A stretch of DNA of 64,000 nucleotides from Pseudomonadota bacterium (GCA_023399465.1 JAEWPB010000119.1:1-64000), one strand, 5' to 3'; shown: positions 16,428 through 25,374, counted from the first letter of the stretch. Notes: generated by a model from the letters alone, not told the origin. A program made the numbers and translations.

Positions 16428-17774
16428 ATGAGCGAGAACAGCAACGGCAAGGCGGCTTCCGACCTGATGGAGCTTGCCACCGTCGTCACCACCGACATCG
16501 CCGGCATAACCCGCGGCCGCAGCTTTGCCGCATCCGAGATCGAGGACTACATGCGCAAGGGCGTCGGCTGGGTGCCGGCAAATCTGGCGCTGACGCCGTT
16601 CGACCTGATCGCCGATCCCAATCCCTGGGGTTCGGCCGGTGACCTCAGGCTGATGGCCGATCCTGCCAGCAAGGCGCGGGTGACCTGCCTGCCCGAGGTG
16701 ACGCCGCTGCATTTCTACCACTCGGACATCACCAATCTGAAGGGCGAGCCGTGGGAATGCTGCGTGCGCAGCTTCCTGAAGGCGACGCTTGCCGAATTCG
16801 AGAAGGAAGCAGGCCTCAGGGTGGTCGCCGCCGTCGAGCAGGAATTCCAGATCCTCGGCGTCGACTGGCCGGCAGCACCGTCCTTCGGCCTGCGTGCCCA
16901 GCGCCGCGCCGAACCTTTCGGTCCGCTGCTGATGACCGCGCTCAAGGAGGCCGGCGCAGAGCCGGAAATGTTCCTGCCGGAATACGGCAAGGACCAGTTC
17001 GAGATCACCTGCCGTCCGGCCCCGGCGCTGGTTGCCGCCGACCGTGGCGCGACGATCCGCGCGGTGACCAAGGAAGTGGCCGCCCTCTTCGGCTGGAACG
17101 CCAGCTTTGCGCCGAAGACAGACCCGAACGGTGTCGGCAACGGCGTGCACTTGCATGTCAGCTTCACGGATCTCGAGGGCAATCCGGTCACCTTCGACGC
17201 ATCGCGCCCGGGCCGCCTTTCCAAGGTCGCCGGTTCCTTCGCCGCCGGCGTCATCAAGCACCTGCCGGCGCTGACCGCCTTCACCGCACCGTCGGTGCTC
17301 TCCTACATGCGCCTCGTGCCGCATCACTGGAGCGCGGCCTACACCTGCCTCGGCGAGAAGAACCGCGAGGCGACGCTGCGCATCTGCCCGACGCTCGACC
17401 TGCCCGGCAGCAATCCGGCCAGGCAGTTCAACATGGAGTATCGCGCCGCCGACGCCTGCGCCAGCCCGCACCTGTCGCTGGCCGTCGTCCTCAAGGCCGG
17501 TCTCGAGGGGATCCGCGCCGGCCTCGAACAGCCGCCGCTGATCAACTCCGACCCGTCGGACTTTTCGGCGGAAGAGCAGGAAAAGCTTGGCATCCGCCGT
17601 CTCCCGGCAAGCCTCGGCGAGGCGCTCGACACGCTTGCCGAGGACAAGGTCGTCACCGGCTGGTTCGCCAAGGATTTCCTCGACTGCTACTTCGCCATGA
17701 AGCGCAAGGAGATCGAGATCGTCGACGGGCTTTCGCCCGAGGATCTCTGCGCCCGCTATGCGTCCGTTTACTGA
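16428..17774 (+). CDS. Glutamine-synthetase-family ligase (GlnA3/PuuA-like)
   Basis: ATP-dependent ligase of 448 residues. The catalytic glutamine-synthetase fold is seen in AAVEQEFQILG (metal-binding ExE, near residue 133), NGVHLHVSF (the NGSGMH-type loop, near 238), and SYMRLVPHHWSAAY with NREATLRICP (nucleotide/substrate loop, near 295-320). It departs from housekeeping GlnA in these loops, so like PuuA or GlnA3 it probably joins glutamate to an amine rather than ammonia, or acts on a related acid. It lies 41 bases after the cysteine hydrolase and 14 bases before the FGase-like gene. Gamma-glutamylation followed by oxidation and hydrolysis is known for putrescine; whether it operates here is inference. 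Confidence 0.85.
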   Translation: MSENSNGKAASDLMELATVVTTDIAGITRGRSFAASEIEDYMRKGVGWVPANLALTPFDLIADPNPWGSAGDLRLMADPASKARVTCLPEVTPLHFYHSDITNLKGEPWECCVRSFLKATLAEFEKEAGLRVVAAVEQEFQILGVDWPAAPSFGLRAQRRAEPFGPLLMTALKEAGAEPEMFLPEYGKDQFEITCRPAPALVAADRGATIRAVTKEVAALFGWNASFAPKTDPNGVGNGVHLHVSFTDLEGNPVTFDASRPGRLSKVAGSFAAGVIKHLPALTAFTAPSVLSYMRLVPHHWSAAYTCLGEKNREATLRICPTLDLPGSNPARQFNMEYRAADACASPHLSLAVVLKAGLEGIRAGLEQPPLINSDPSDFSAEEQEKLGIRRLPASLGEALDTLAEDKVVTGWFAKDFLDCYFAMKRKEIEIVDGLSPEDLCARYASVY

Positions 17775-17788
17775 TTGCTGGATGAAAC

Positions 17789-18607
17789 ATGACCTCGACA
17801 ACGGCCACTAAGCGCCCGGAAAACCGATGGCGGCACGATCCTGCCCAGCCCTTGCTGGCGATCGACGAGCCGCCGCCCTATCAGGTGATCAATCCCGACG
17901 GCACCTCGCCCTATCTCCTGCTCTGCGAGCACGCCTCCAACCGCATTCCCCGCGCGCTCGGCGATCTCGGTCTGCCGGAATCGGAGCGGCAACGCCATAT
18001 CGCCTGGGATATCGGCGTCGCCGCCCTCTCTCAGTATTTGAGCCGCACGCTCGACGCACCGCTGTTCATGGCGAATTATTCGCGTCTGGTGATCGACTGC
18101 AACCGTCCGCTCGGTGCCCCGTCGGCGATTCCCGAAGTCAGCGAGACGACGGAAATCCCCGGCAATCTCGACCTCAGCGAAGCCGAGAAGGCGCAGCGCA
18201 TCGAGACCCTGTTCCAGCCCTTCGCAGACGCCGTTTCGCGGCGTCTGGATCTGCTGCAGGCGCAGGGCAGGCGCACGTTCGTCGTCGGCATCCACAGCTT
18301 CACGCCGGTCTATTTCGGCAAGCAGCGCCCGTGGCACGCCGGCATCCTCTACGACCGGGCGACCGGTTTCGCGCAGTCGCTGATGCACGGCCTGCGCAGC
18401 GATCCGGGCCTGACCATCGGCGACAACGAACCCTACAACATCCATCCGGACGAGGACTACACGGTGCCGGTTCATGCCGATGCCCGTGGTCTCCCCGGTG
18501 TTCTGGTCGAGGTTCGCCACGATCTGATCGATACCCTTGATGGGGTCGCCGAATGGGGCGCTCGCCTTACGCAGTGTCTTGAAACCGCGCTCGAGGAGTG
18601 CCCCTGA
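17789..18607 (+). CDS. N-formylglutamate amidohydrolase-family protein
   Basis: Predicted metal-dependent amidohydrolase of 272 residues, N-formylglutamate amidohydrolase family (HutG type). Residues LLCEHASNRIP (near 44), IAWDIGVAAL (near 71), YSRLVIDCNRP and HSFTPVY (near 170) are family landmarks, with H and E likely metal ligands. HutG releases formate from N-formylglutamate in histidine degradation, but no other hut gene is here, so the substrate is probably another N-acyl or gamma-glutamyl compound made by the upstream ligase. The start is 14 bases after the ligase stop; the TGA overlaps the ATG of the aminotransferase (TGATG at 18605-18609). Confidence 0.85.
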   Translation: MTSTTATKRPENRWRHDPAQPLLAIDEPPPYQVINPDGTSPYLLLCEHASNRIPRALGDLGLPESERQRHIAWDIGVAALSQYLSRTLDAPLFMANYSRLVIDCNRPLGAPSAIPEVSETTEIPGNLDLSEAEKAQRIETLFQPFADAVSRRLDLLQAQGRRTFVVGIHSFTPVYFGKQRPWHAGILYDRATGFAQSLMHGLRSDPGLTIGDNEPYNIHPDEDYTVPVHADARGLPGVLVEVRHDLIDTLDGVAEWGARLTQCLETALEECP

Positions 18608-19923
18608 TGACGAATGCCCTCTATGAGCGCGACGGCGCCGCCGTCGGCAGCCTGCAGAAGCTGCGTTTCTTTCCGCTGGCGGTAACCGGCGGAAAGGGCG
18701 CGCGCCTCATGGAGGAGGATGGCCGCGAACTGATCGACCTGTCCGGGGCGTGGGGGGCGGCAAGCCTCGGCTACGGCCATCCGGCACTCGTCGAGGCAGT
18801 CTCCCGCGCCGTCGCCAATCCGGCCGGTGCCAGCATCCTGTCGGCAACCAACGAACCGGCGGTGGCGCTTGCCGAAGCGCTGCTGGCGAGTTTTCCAGCG
18901 CCGGGAACCCACAAGGTCTGGTTCGGCCATTCCGGCTCCGATGCCAACGAGGCGGTGTTCCGGGCAGTCACCAGGGCGACCGGCCGCACCGGCGTCATTT
19001 CCTTCGTCGGGGCCTATCACGGCTGCACCACGGGCTCGATGGCGTTCTCCGGACACAGCGTTCAGGCAGGAGCCGACAAGGCGGAGGGCCTCATCCTTCT
19101 GCCGTATCCTGATGCCTATCGCCCCTATCGCCACGATCCGACCGGGGATGCCGTTCTCGAACTGCTTGAGGAGCGGCTCGCCGCTGTCCCGCCCGGATCG
19201 ATCGCGGCTGCCTTCATCGAACTGATCCAGTCTGATGGCGGCCTGATCGTGCCGCCCGAGGGTTTCTTCCGGAAATTTGCGGCCATCTGCCGCGCGCACG
19301 GGATCCTCGTCGTCAGCGACGAGGTGAAGGTCGGGCTCGGCCGCAGCGGCCGGCTGCACTGCTTCGAGCATGAAGGCTTCGTTCCCGATATCCTGGTGCT
19401 CGGCAAGGGGCTCGGTGGCGGCCTGCCGCTTTCCGCGGTGATCGCGCCGGCGGAAATTCTCGACTGCGCCAGCGCCTTTGCCATGCAGACGCTGCACGGC
19501 AACCCGATTTGCGCCGCCGCCGGCCTTGCCGTGCTGGAGACGATGAAAGCGGAAGCGCTTGCTGAAGGCGCTGAGCGCAAGGGCGCGCGGCTGCGCCGCG
19601 GGCTGTCCGAACTCGCCGGGCGCCATGCGCTGATCGGCGATGTCCGCGGCCGGGGACTGGCCTGTGGCGTGGAACTGGTCCGCGGCCGGGAAGGGCGCGA
19701 GCCCGCTCGTGCGGAGACGGCGAAGCTGATCTACCGTGCCTATGAACTGGGCCTGGTGCTCTATTATGTCGGTATGAACGGCAACGTTCTGGAAATGACT
19801 CCGCCGCTGACGATTACCGATGACGAAATCGATCAGGCAATTGCGATCCTCGACAGGGCGCTGACCGACGTCGCCGAGGGGCGGGTGCCCGATGCTGCAG
19901 TGCAGCAGTTCGCGGGATGGTAG
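18607..19923 (+). CDS. Class III PLP-dependent aminotransferase
   Basis: PLP enzyme of 438 residues, class III (omega) aminotransferase. The PLP lysine is in LVLGKGLGGGLP and the cofactor-phosphate and ring-binding segments HSGSDANEAVFRAV and VSDEVKVGLGRSG are visible. At the latter the usual DEVQ glutamine is lysine, a feature shared with the aminotransferase at 57654-59138. The ATG at 18607 has GAGGAG 8 bases upstream and overlaps the previous stop codon. It closes the RpiR operon. Substrate: a primary amine, beta- or omega-amino acid, consistent with the operon handling a nitrogen compound. Downstream hairpin at 19924-19941 may end the transcript. Confidence 0.9.
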   Translation: MTNALYERDGAAVGSLQKLRFFPLAVTGGKGARLMEEDGRELIDLSGAWGAASLGYGHPALVEAVSRAVANPAGASILSATNEPAVALAEALLASFPAPGTHKVWFGHSGSDANEAVFRAVTRATGRTGVISFVGAYHGCTTGSMAFSGHSVQAGADKAEGLILLPYPDAYRPYRHDPTGDAVLELLEERLAAVPPGSIAAAFIELIQSDGGLIVPPEGFFRKFAAICRAHGILVVSDEVKVGLGRSGRLHCFEHEGFVPDILVLGKGLGGGLPLSAVIAPAEILDCASAFAMQTLHGNPICAAAGLAVLETMKAEALAEGAERKGARLRRGLSELAGRHALIGDVRGRGLACGVELVRGREGREPARAETAKLIYRAYELGLVLYYVGMNGNVLEMTPPLTITDDEIDQAIAILDRALTDVAEGRVPDAAVQQFAGW

Positions 19924-20353
19924 CGTAAGCGAATGCTTACGATGTCAGGAGCGGTATTTTGGCGCGCCGCTCCAGGCGTCCGTGCCTTGAGGGCAGGGGC
20001 GCCATGCCCTGTCACGTATATCACTATATGATGATATTGCGTTGAGTCGGCCGACTGACGTAAAATACGATCACTTGAGGCGTGCATGAATGCGGATGCC
20101 TGAGTGAGGGGAACTGACATGGCCTGACACCTCCGGACGAGTCTCCGGCGGTTCCTTTTTTGCTTGAGCCTTGCTTCTGCGTGTTTCTCCGGGACGCCGA
20201 TCCCGGTGGCGAGGCCGTATGCGGCCGCAACCAGGATCGATTTCATGAACTTCGCGCTGGCGCCGATCCGGCGTGAAACAGGAAAAAGGACGTTCGGCAT
20301 GCCGGGATGAACCCGGAAAAGTGACTGGTTGTAGCGTAGTGGAGGGCTCGACC
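19924..20353. other. Non-coding 430-base gap
   Basis: A hairpin abuts the aminotransferase stop: CGTAAGC (19924-19930), a 4-base loop and GCTTACG (19935-19941), without a T tract. A 12-bp perfect palindrome AGTCGGCCGACT lies at 20045-20056. The region is less GC-rich around 20020-20090 and probably carries the promoter for the DUF3302 operon. I see no convincing coding sequence on either strand. Confidence 0.6.
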
Positions 20354-20698
20354 GTGTTCCTGGATTACTTTGCTCTCGGAGTTCTGGTTTTTGTCGCGCT
20401 GACGCTGTTTTACGGCATCATCGCTATTCATGACATTCCCCACAAGATCGCCAAATCGCGCAACCATCCCCATCAGGATGCGATCCATGTCGCGGGATGG
20501 GTCAGCCTGTTCACGCTGCACGCGATCTGGCCGTTCCTGTTCATCTGGGCGACGATCTACCGCGAGGACCGCGGCTGGGGGATCCGTTCCGACGGCAAGC
20601 TCCAGACCGAAAAAGAGGCGAATGCCGAGGTTGCCGTTCTCCAGGCCCGCATAGGCGAACTGGAGAAGGAACTGAAGTCGTCGAGGGAGTCCGCCTGA
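20354..20698 (+). CDS. DUF3302 inner-membrane protein (YiaW-like)
   Basis: Small membrane protein of 114 residues. It has two hydrophobic segments (DYFALGVLVFVALTLFYGII, and WVSLFTLHAIWPFLFIWATI) separated by a polar HDIPHKIAKSRNHPHQDAI loop, the typical DUF3302/YiaW pattern, and ends in a charged coiled-coil (LQTEKEANAEVAVLQARIGE). I use the GTG at 20354, which has GGAGGG about 8 bases upstream and gives the family length; the earlier ATG at 20273 adds non-homologous residues. The next gene, an HlyD-family protein, starts at its stop codon (TGATG), as yiaW and yiaV are paired in enterobacteria. Molecular function is unknown. Confidence 0.85.
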   Translation: MFLDYFALGVLVFVALTLFYGIIAIHDIPHKIAKSRNHPHQDAIHVAGWVSLFTLHAIWPFLFIWATIYREDRGWGIRSDGKLQTEKEANAEVAVLQARIGELEKELKSSRESA

Positions 20699-21855
20699 TG
20701 GATATTCTGCTCATCCTCACCTACACCGCCATCTGCATTGCGATCTTCAAGATCTTCCGTATTCCGATCAATCAATGGACGGTATCGACCGCGGTGCTGG
20801 GCGGCATATTCCTCATCGCGGGCCTGATCCTGCTGATGAGCTACAACCATCCCTATTCCAGCGACGGACGCATCTATTTCACCTCGGCACCGGTCATCCC
20901 CGCGGTTGGCGGCATCGTCGTCGACGTTCCGGTGAAGTCGGATACGCCGCTGAAAAAGGGCGAGGTGCTGTTCCAGATCGACCCGCGTCCCTATCAGTAT
21001 GCCGTGGATCAGAAGAAGGCTTCGCTGGCTGAGGCCGAGCAATCGGTCCGGCAGCTGAAGGCGGCGATGGATGCGGCGGATTCCGCCGTCGTGGCCGCCG
21101 AAGCCGACCGCGACCGCGCGCAGGAGAACTTCGAGAGCTACCGGCAGATCCTCGAGAACTCGACCCGCAAGACCGGGACGGGGGCGGTTTCCGAGCTCGA
21201 AGTTGAAAACCGCAGGGGTTTGTATCTGGCGCGCGTTGCCGATGTCGCCACTGCGACGGCCCAGGCCCAGCAGGCGCGTCTCGCTTACGAGGCGCAGATC
21301 AATGGCGTCAACCCGACAGTGGCGCGTCTGAAGGCGGAGCTTGCCAACGCCGAATTCGAGCTCGACCAGACCACGGTTCGCGCACCGTCCGACGGCTATG
21401 TCACGCAGGTCTTCCTGCGTCCCGGAATGATGGCGAATCCCCTGCCGCTGCGGCCGGTGATGGTGTTCATCAACAGCGAAGACCGCATGCTGGCGGCGGC
21501 ATTCGTGCAGAATTCGCTGCAGCGGGTACGCGTCGGCGATGACGCCGAGGTATCGTTCAAGGCGGTTCCCGGCAAAATCTTCAAGGCCAAGGTGAGAGCC
21601 ATCATCGATGTCATGGCGCAAGGACAATTGCAGCCCTCCGGCGCCATCCTCGATCCGCTGGCGCCGGAGCGGCTGCAACCCGGCCAGACGCTGGCCCGGA
21701 TCGACATCCTCGAGGATACCAGCGCCTATCAGTTGCCGGGCGGCGTGGTTGCCGACGTGGCGGTCTATACCGACCACTGGCATCATATCGCGATCCTGCG
21801 CAAGGTGCTGCTGCGTATGAGTTCCTGGATGAATTTCGTATTCCTGGAGCACTGA
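20698..21855 (+). CDS. HlyD-family membrane-fusion protein (YiaV/EmrA-like)
   Basis: Membrane-anchored periplasmic adaptor of 385 residues. An N-terminal membrane region (two hydrophobic stretches, residues 1-45), a biotinyl-lipoyl-like hairpin domain starting VIPAVGGIVVDVPVKSDTPL, a long coiled coil (about 100-200) and the second lipoyl half DQTTVRAPSDGYVTQVFL are in HlyD order, followed by a beta-barrel region. It overlaps the DUF3302 gene by one base, an arrangement matching yiaW-yiaV. No outer-membrane or ABC/MFS partner is encoded next to it, so it may work with the DUF3302 protein. Function in the family is linked to envelope integrity or export but not defined. Confidence 0.87.
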   Translation: MDILLILTYTAICIAIFKIFRIPINQWTVSTAVLGGIFLIAGLILLMSYNHPYSSDGRIYFTSAPVIPAVGGIVVDVPVKSDTPLKKGEVLFQIDPRPYQYAVDQKKASLAEAEQSVRQLKAAMDAADSAVVAAEADRDRAQENFESYRQILENSTRKTGTGAVSELEVENRRGLYLARVADVATATAQAQQARLAYEAQINGVNPTVARLKAELANAEFELDQTTVRAPSDGYVTQVFLRPGMMANPLPLRPVMVFINSEDRMLAAAFVQNSLQRVRVGDDAEVSFKAVPGKIFKAKVRAIIDVMAQGQLQPSGAILDPLAPERLQPGQTLARIDILEDTSAYQLPGGVVADVAVYTDHWHHIAILRKVLLRMSSWMNFVFLEH

Positions 21856-21948
21856 GATGATCCCCGGGGCGTCGCCGGCTCGGTATCACCGCGCAACTGC
21901 CCGCGGCACGCCGGTCGCGAGCCCCGCCGGCGGCAGACCGCCAGGCCG

Positions 21949-23664
21949 ATGGCTGCGCCGATGATGAAAAGCCTCGCCATTCCGCTGTTTCAGGGCTTGG
22001 CGGGCTATCGCTGGCGCAACGATATTTCCGCCGGCTTGTCGATCGCCGCTGTCGGCCTTCCGAGCGCGATCGCCTATCCGGCCATTGCCGGCCTGCCGCC
22101 GCAGACGGGCATCTATGCCAGTATCGTTCCGCCGATCGCCTATGCGGTTTTCGGGGTGTCGCGCCGGCTGATCGTCGGCCCCGACGCCGGAACGATGACG
22201 GTGCTTGCAGCCGCCATGGCTGCGGTTGCCGCGGGCATGCCGGCCGTCGCGGCTGCCGACAGGATCGCCATCGCCTCTGCCCTCGCCATTGGCGTTGGAA
22301 TTGCCTGCTTTGCCGCGCGTGCGCTGAGGCTCGGCGTTCTCGCCACCTTCCTGTCGCGACCGATACTGGTCGGCTTCTTCGCCGGAATTTCCGTCTCGAT
22401 CCTCGTCGGCCAGATCGGGCGGATCACCGGCCTGAAGATCGAATCGGACGGGCTGATCCCGCCTCTGGTCGAACTGGTGGACAAGGCGGCGTTGATCCAC
22501 TGGCCGACCGTCTTTCTCGCCGTCGCCATGTTCGCGGTGCTGCAGCTTGCGCGGATCACGAAATCCGTCGTTCCCGGGCCAGTGCTGGTCGTCGTGCTTG
22601 CCGTCATCCTCTCCGTGCTCTTCGACCTCAAGGGGCACGGCATTGCCGTCGTCGGCGATATCCCGACCGGCTTTCCGTCATTTTCGCTGCCGTCGATCCT
22701 CGGCATGCCGGTCAACGCACTGGTGCTCGGATCGGCAGCGATATTCCTCGTCAGCTTCGGGTCGGGCATCGTCGCGGCGCGAAGTTTTGGCGCCCGTTCC
22801 GGTGAAACGGTCAATGCCAACGGGGAACTGGTCGGGATCGGCAGCGGGCAACTGGCGGCGGGCCTGTTCGGCGCCTTTCCGGTGAGCATTTCCGACTCGC
22901 GGACGGCGATCAACGTCTCCGTCGGTGGTTGCTCCCAACTCGCCGGCCTCGTTTCGGCGGCCGTGCTGATCGCGACCCTGCTTTTCCTCAACGATGCGCT
23001 GAGGATCCTGCCCGTGGCGGCCCTTGCGGCCATTCTCGTGTCCGCGGCGCTGAGCCTGATCGACGTCGCCGAATTGAAGGAGATCTGGCGCATCAGCCGC
23101 ATGGAATTCGCCTTCGCGCTGATTGCCATGGCGGGTGCGATCAGCTTCGGCGTGCTGAACGGGGTCATCATCGCAATCGCGGCGACGCTGGTCTACCTGC
23201 TGCGCAAGATGATGTTCCCGCGTGATGCCTTTCTCGGCCGCATCCCCGGGCGAGAGGGCTACTTCAAGCTGCACCGCTTTCCCGACGCGAGGGCGGCGCC
23301 CGGCTTGACCGTGTGGATGCTGCAGGGGAGCCTGCTGTTTTTCAATACCGACTATGTCCGCGCACGGTTGCGCTCGATTGTGGAGGAGCTTCCCGCCGGT
23401 TCCCGGTGGTTCGTGCTGGATTGCCGGGCGATCACCCAGATGGACAGCACTGCCGCAGCGATGCTGGAGGACGTCCGGGCGGATCTGTTGGCCCGCGGCG
23501 TCACCCTCTGCCTGGCCGAACTGCATGCCGATGCGCGGGCGATGCTGGAGCGGGCCGGCCTGATCGATCGCATCGGCGCGCAGTTTGTCTTCGAGGATCT
23601 GGAGGATGCGCAGCTCGGCTTTTTCCACGCAGAGGCTCGGGGCGGTGCGGTCGCAGGCCAGTGA
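21949..23664 (+). CDS. SulP-family anion transporter with STAS domain
   Basis: Inner-membrane transporter of 571 residues, SulP/SLC26 family. Hydrophobic helices span residues 20-420; LSIAAVGLPSAIAYPAIAGL is the signature region of TM1-TM2 and SDSRTAINVSVGGCSQLAGL corresponds to the later conserved motif. A cytoplasmic STAS domain (about 430-550; FVLDCRAITQMDSTAAAMLE) ends the protein. Known substrates are sulfate, bicarbonate, and dicarboxylates; none can be assigned. The start could be 21949 or the ATG codons at 21961/21964. It is 93 bases after the HlyD gene and 27 bases before PPK2, so probably co-transcribed with PPK2. Confidence 0.88.
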   Translation: MAAPMMKSLAIPLFQGLAGYRWRNDISAGLSIAAVGLPSAIAYPAIAGLPPQTGIYASIVPPIAYAVFGVSRRLIVGPDAGTMTVLAAAMAAVAAGMPAVAAADRIAIASALAIGVGIACFAARALRLGVLATFLSRPILVGFFAGISVSILVGQIGRITGLKIESDGLIPPLVELVDKAALIHWPTVFLAVAMFAVLQLARITKSVVPGPVLVVVLAVILSVLFDLKGHGIAVVGDIPTGFPSFSLPSILGMPVNALVLGSAAIFLVSFGSGIVAARSFGARSGETVNANGELVGIGSGQLAAGLFGAFPVSISDSRTAINVSVGGCSQLAGLVSAAVLIATLLFLNDALRILPVAALAAILVSAALSLIDVAELKEIWRISRMEFAFALIAMAGAISFGVLNGVIIAIAATLVYLLRKMMFPRDAFLGRIPGREGYFKLHRFPDARAAPGLTVWMLQGSLLFFNTDYVRARLRSIVEELPAGSRWFVLDCRAITQMDSTAAAMLEDVRADLLARGVTLCLAELHADARAMLERAGLIDRIGAQFVFEDLEDAQLGFFHAEARGGAVAGQ

Positions 23665-23691
23665 CGGGGTTTCACAACGGGAGATGTGGAG

Positions 23692-24519
23692 ATGAACAAG
23701 AAGCACGATGCGAATGCGAACGCGCCGTCCTCCGATGAAAAGAAGAACGGCAAGGTAAAGGACTATGACAAGCAGCTGGAGCGGCTGCAGATCGAGCTTG
23801 CCCACCTTCAGGCCTGGGTGAAGAAGACGGGCGCGCGCATCGTCATCATCTTCGAGGGTCGCGATGCCGCCGGCAAGGGCGGGATGATCAAGCGCATCAC
23901 CGAAAGGGTCAGTCCGCGCGTCTTCCGCGTTGCCGCGTTGCCCGCGCCGAGCGATCGCGAAAAGACGCAGATGTACATGCAGCGCTACATCGCCCATCTG
24001 CCGGCCGGCGGCGAGGTCGTGATCTTCGACCGCAGCTGGTACAACCGGGCCGGCGTCGATCGTGTCATGGGCTTTTGCAGCGAGAAGAAGGCGCGGCGCT
24101 TCCTCGAGCTCGCGCCGCGTTTCGAGGCGGCGATCGTCGAGAGCGGCACGATCCTGCTGAAGTACTTCCTGACGGTGAACGAGGAGGAGCAGGAAAAGCG
24201 CTTCCGGCGTCGCATCCAGGATCCCGTGCGCCAGTGGAAGCTCAGCCCGATGGACGTCGAATCCTACCGCAAGTGGTGGGACTATACGCGTGCCTATGAC
24301 GAGATGCTGCGGATGACGGATACCAATCACGCGCCCTGGTGGATCGTGCCGTCGGACGACAAGAAGCGCGCAAGGATCAACTGCATCTCGCACATCCTGC
24401 ACTCGATCCCCTACGAGCGCGTCAAGTTCGAAGCGCCGGAATTCGGCAAGCGGCAGAAGCGCCCCGACGACTACGAGGAAGATTCGACTCCGCGCAAGAT
24501 CGTGCCCGAGGTGATGTGA
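23692..24519 (+). CDS. ppk2: Polyphosphate kinase 2 family protein
   Basis: Cytoplasmic kinase of 275 residues that uses polyphosphate to phosphorylate nucleoside diphosphates (class I PPK2). The P-loop is EGRDAAGKGG (near residue 60), the lid/Walker B region is IFDRSWYNRAGV (near 113), and WKLSPMDVESYRKWWDYTRA is the family-typical lid segment. A charged, low-complexity N-terminal tail (residues 1-25) precedes the core. I favour ATG 23692; GTG 23686 is possible. It lies directly after the SulP gene and is the last gene of the plus-strand set 20354-24519. The role is likely nucleotide balance in stress or starvation. Which nucleotide it uses cannot be read from sequence. Confidence 0.9.
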   Translation: MNKKHDANANAPSSDEKKNGKVKDYDKQLERLQIELAHLQAWVKKTGARIVIIFEGRDAAGKGGMIKRITERVSPRVFRVAALPAPSDREKTQMYMQRYIAHLPAGGEVVIFDRSWYNRAGVDRVMGFCSEKKARRFLELAPRFEAAIVESGTILLKYFLTVNEEEQEKRFRRRIQDPVRQWKLSPMDVESYRKWWDYTRAYDEMLRMTDTNHAPWWIVPSDDKKRARINCISHILHSIPYERVKFEAPEFGKRQKRPDDYEEDSTPRKIVPEVM

Positions 24520-24566
24520 CGCGGTGCGGTCCCTTACGACTGCGACCGACCGGGGGCAGGGAACGG

Positions 24567-25235
24567 CTAGCCGGCGTCTTGCCTGTCGCCGGGCTGTTGC
24601 AGATAGGCGATGACCGCGTCGGAGATCATCCGCTTGTGGCGGTCGTAGAGGACCGGTTCCGACAGGTCGCGATGGAAGATGGTGCCGAAGGTGTAGCGGT
24701 TCGACACCCGGAAGAAGCAGAAGGCGCTGATCAGCATGTGCAGGTCGATGGCATCGACGTTGCGGCGGAAAACCCCGTCGCGGCGACCGCGGTCGAGGAT
24801 CTCCTGGATGGTGCGGATGACGGAGATGTTGAGTTCGCCGATCTCGGTCGAGCGCTTCATGTGCATGGCATGATGGATGTTCTCGATGCTGACCAGGCGG
24901 ACGAAATCCGGGTTGTGCTCGTCGTGGTCGAAGGTGGAGGAGATCAGCTGCCGCAGCGCCTCTTCCGGCGGCTTGTCGGCAAGCTCCAGATCTGCTTCGA
25001 GCGAGCGGATCTTGCGATAGGCCTTTTCCAGTACCGCCAGATAGAGGCCTTCCTTGCTGCCGTAATAGTAATAGATCATCCGCTTCGAGGTGCGGGTCTT
25101 TTCGGCAATGGCGTCGACCCGCCCGCCCGACAGGCCGAGTTCGGCAAACTCGGACGTTGCGACGTCGAGAATGTTCTCCCTGGTCTTCTCCGGGTCGTTC
25201 TTGCGCGCTTCGCTGGCGGTCCTGGCCATCCTCAT
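24567..25235 (-). CDS. TetR-family transcriptional regulator
   Basis: Repressor-type regulator of 222 residues. The N-terminal helix-turn-helix (TRENILDVATSEFAELGLSG, then GRVDAIAEKTRTSKRMIYYY; residues 15-60) is followed by an all-helical ligand-binding domain. The ATG at 25235 has GGGAG 5 bases upstream and fits the domain start; the longer reading to 25352 runs over the divergent promoter. It faces away from the shikimate/quinate catabolic genes, and a perfect palindrome lies between it and the dehydrogenase at 25351-25364, with a near copy in front of the TRAP operon at 27209-27222. The effector is most plausibly shikimate, quinate, or a pathway intermediate; this is inference from position. 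Confidence 0.88.
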   Translation of the reverse strand: MRMARTASEARKNDPEKTRENILDVATSEFAELGLSGGRVDAIAEKTRTSKRMIYYYYGSKEGLYLAVLEKAYRKIRSLEADLELADKPPEEALRQLISSTFDHDEHNPDFVRLVSIENIHHAMHMKRSTEIGELNISVIRTIQEILDRGRRDGVFRRNVDAIDLHMLISAFCFFRVSNRYTFGTIFHRDLSEPVLYDRHKRMISDAVIAYLQQPGDRQDAG

Positions 25236-25345
25236 CCCCACTCCCGATGCCCGATCGGCGACTACCGGCGGACATGAGCCCTGAGCCGGCTCTTGCTCCC
25301 ATCGCTTCATATTCAGGTTGGCGATGGGTTTCAACCATCGCATAT

Positions 25346-25374
25346 TTGACACGAACTAGTTCGTACAATAATCC
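25346..25374 (+). promoter_or_regulatory. Promoter with perfect palindromic operator upstream of the dehydrogenase
   Basis: TTGACA (25346-25351), a 17-base spacer and TAATCC (25369-25374) form a promoter-like pair. The spacer holds the 14-bp perfect palindrome ACGAACTAGTTCGT (25351-25364). A repressor bound here would block RNA polymerase. The same element, 18 of 22 positions, recurs at 27209-27230. Confidence 0.6.

Noticed and set aside
19833..20300. 155-codon minus-strand frame in the gap after the aminotransferase
   Set aside because: It overlaps the 3' end of the aminotransferase, has no homology-like pattern and no ribosome site; treated as non-coding.
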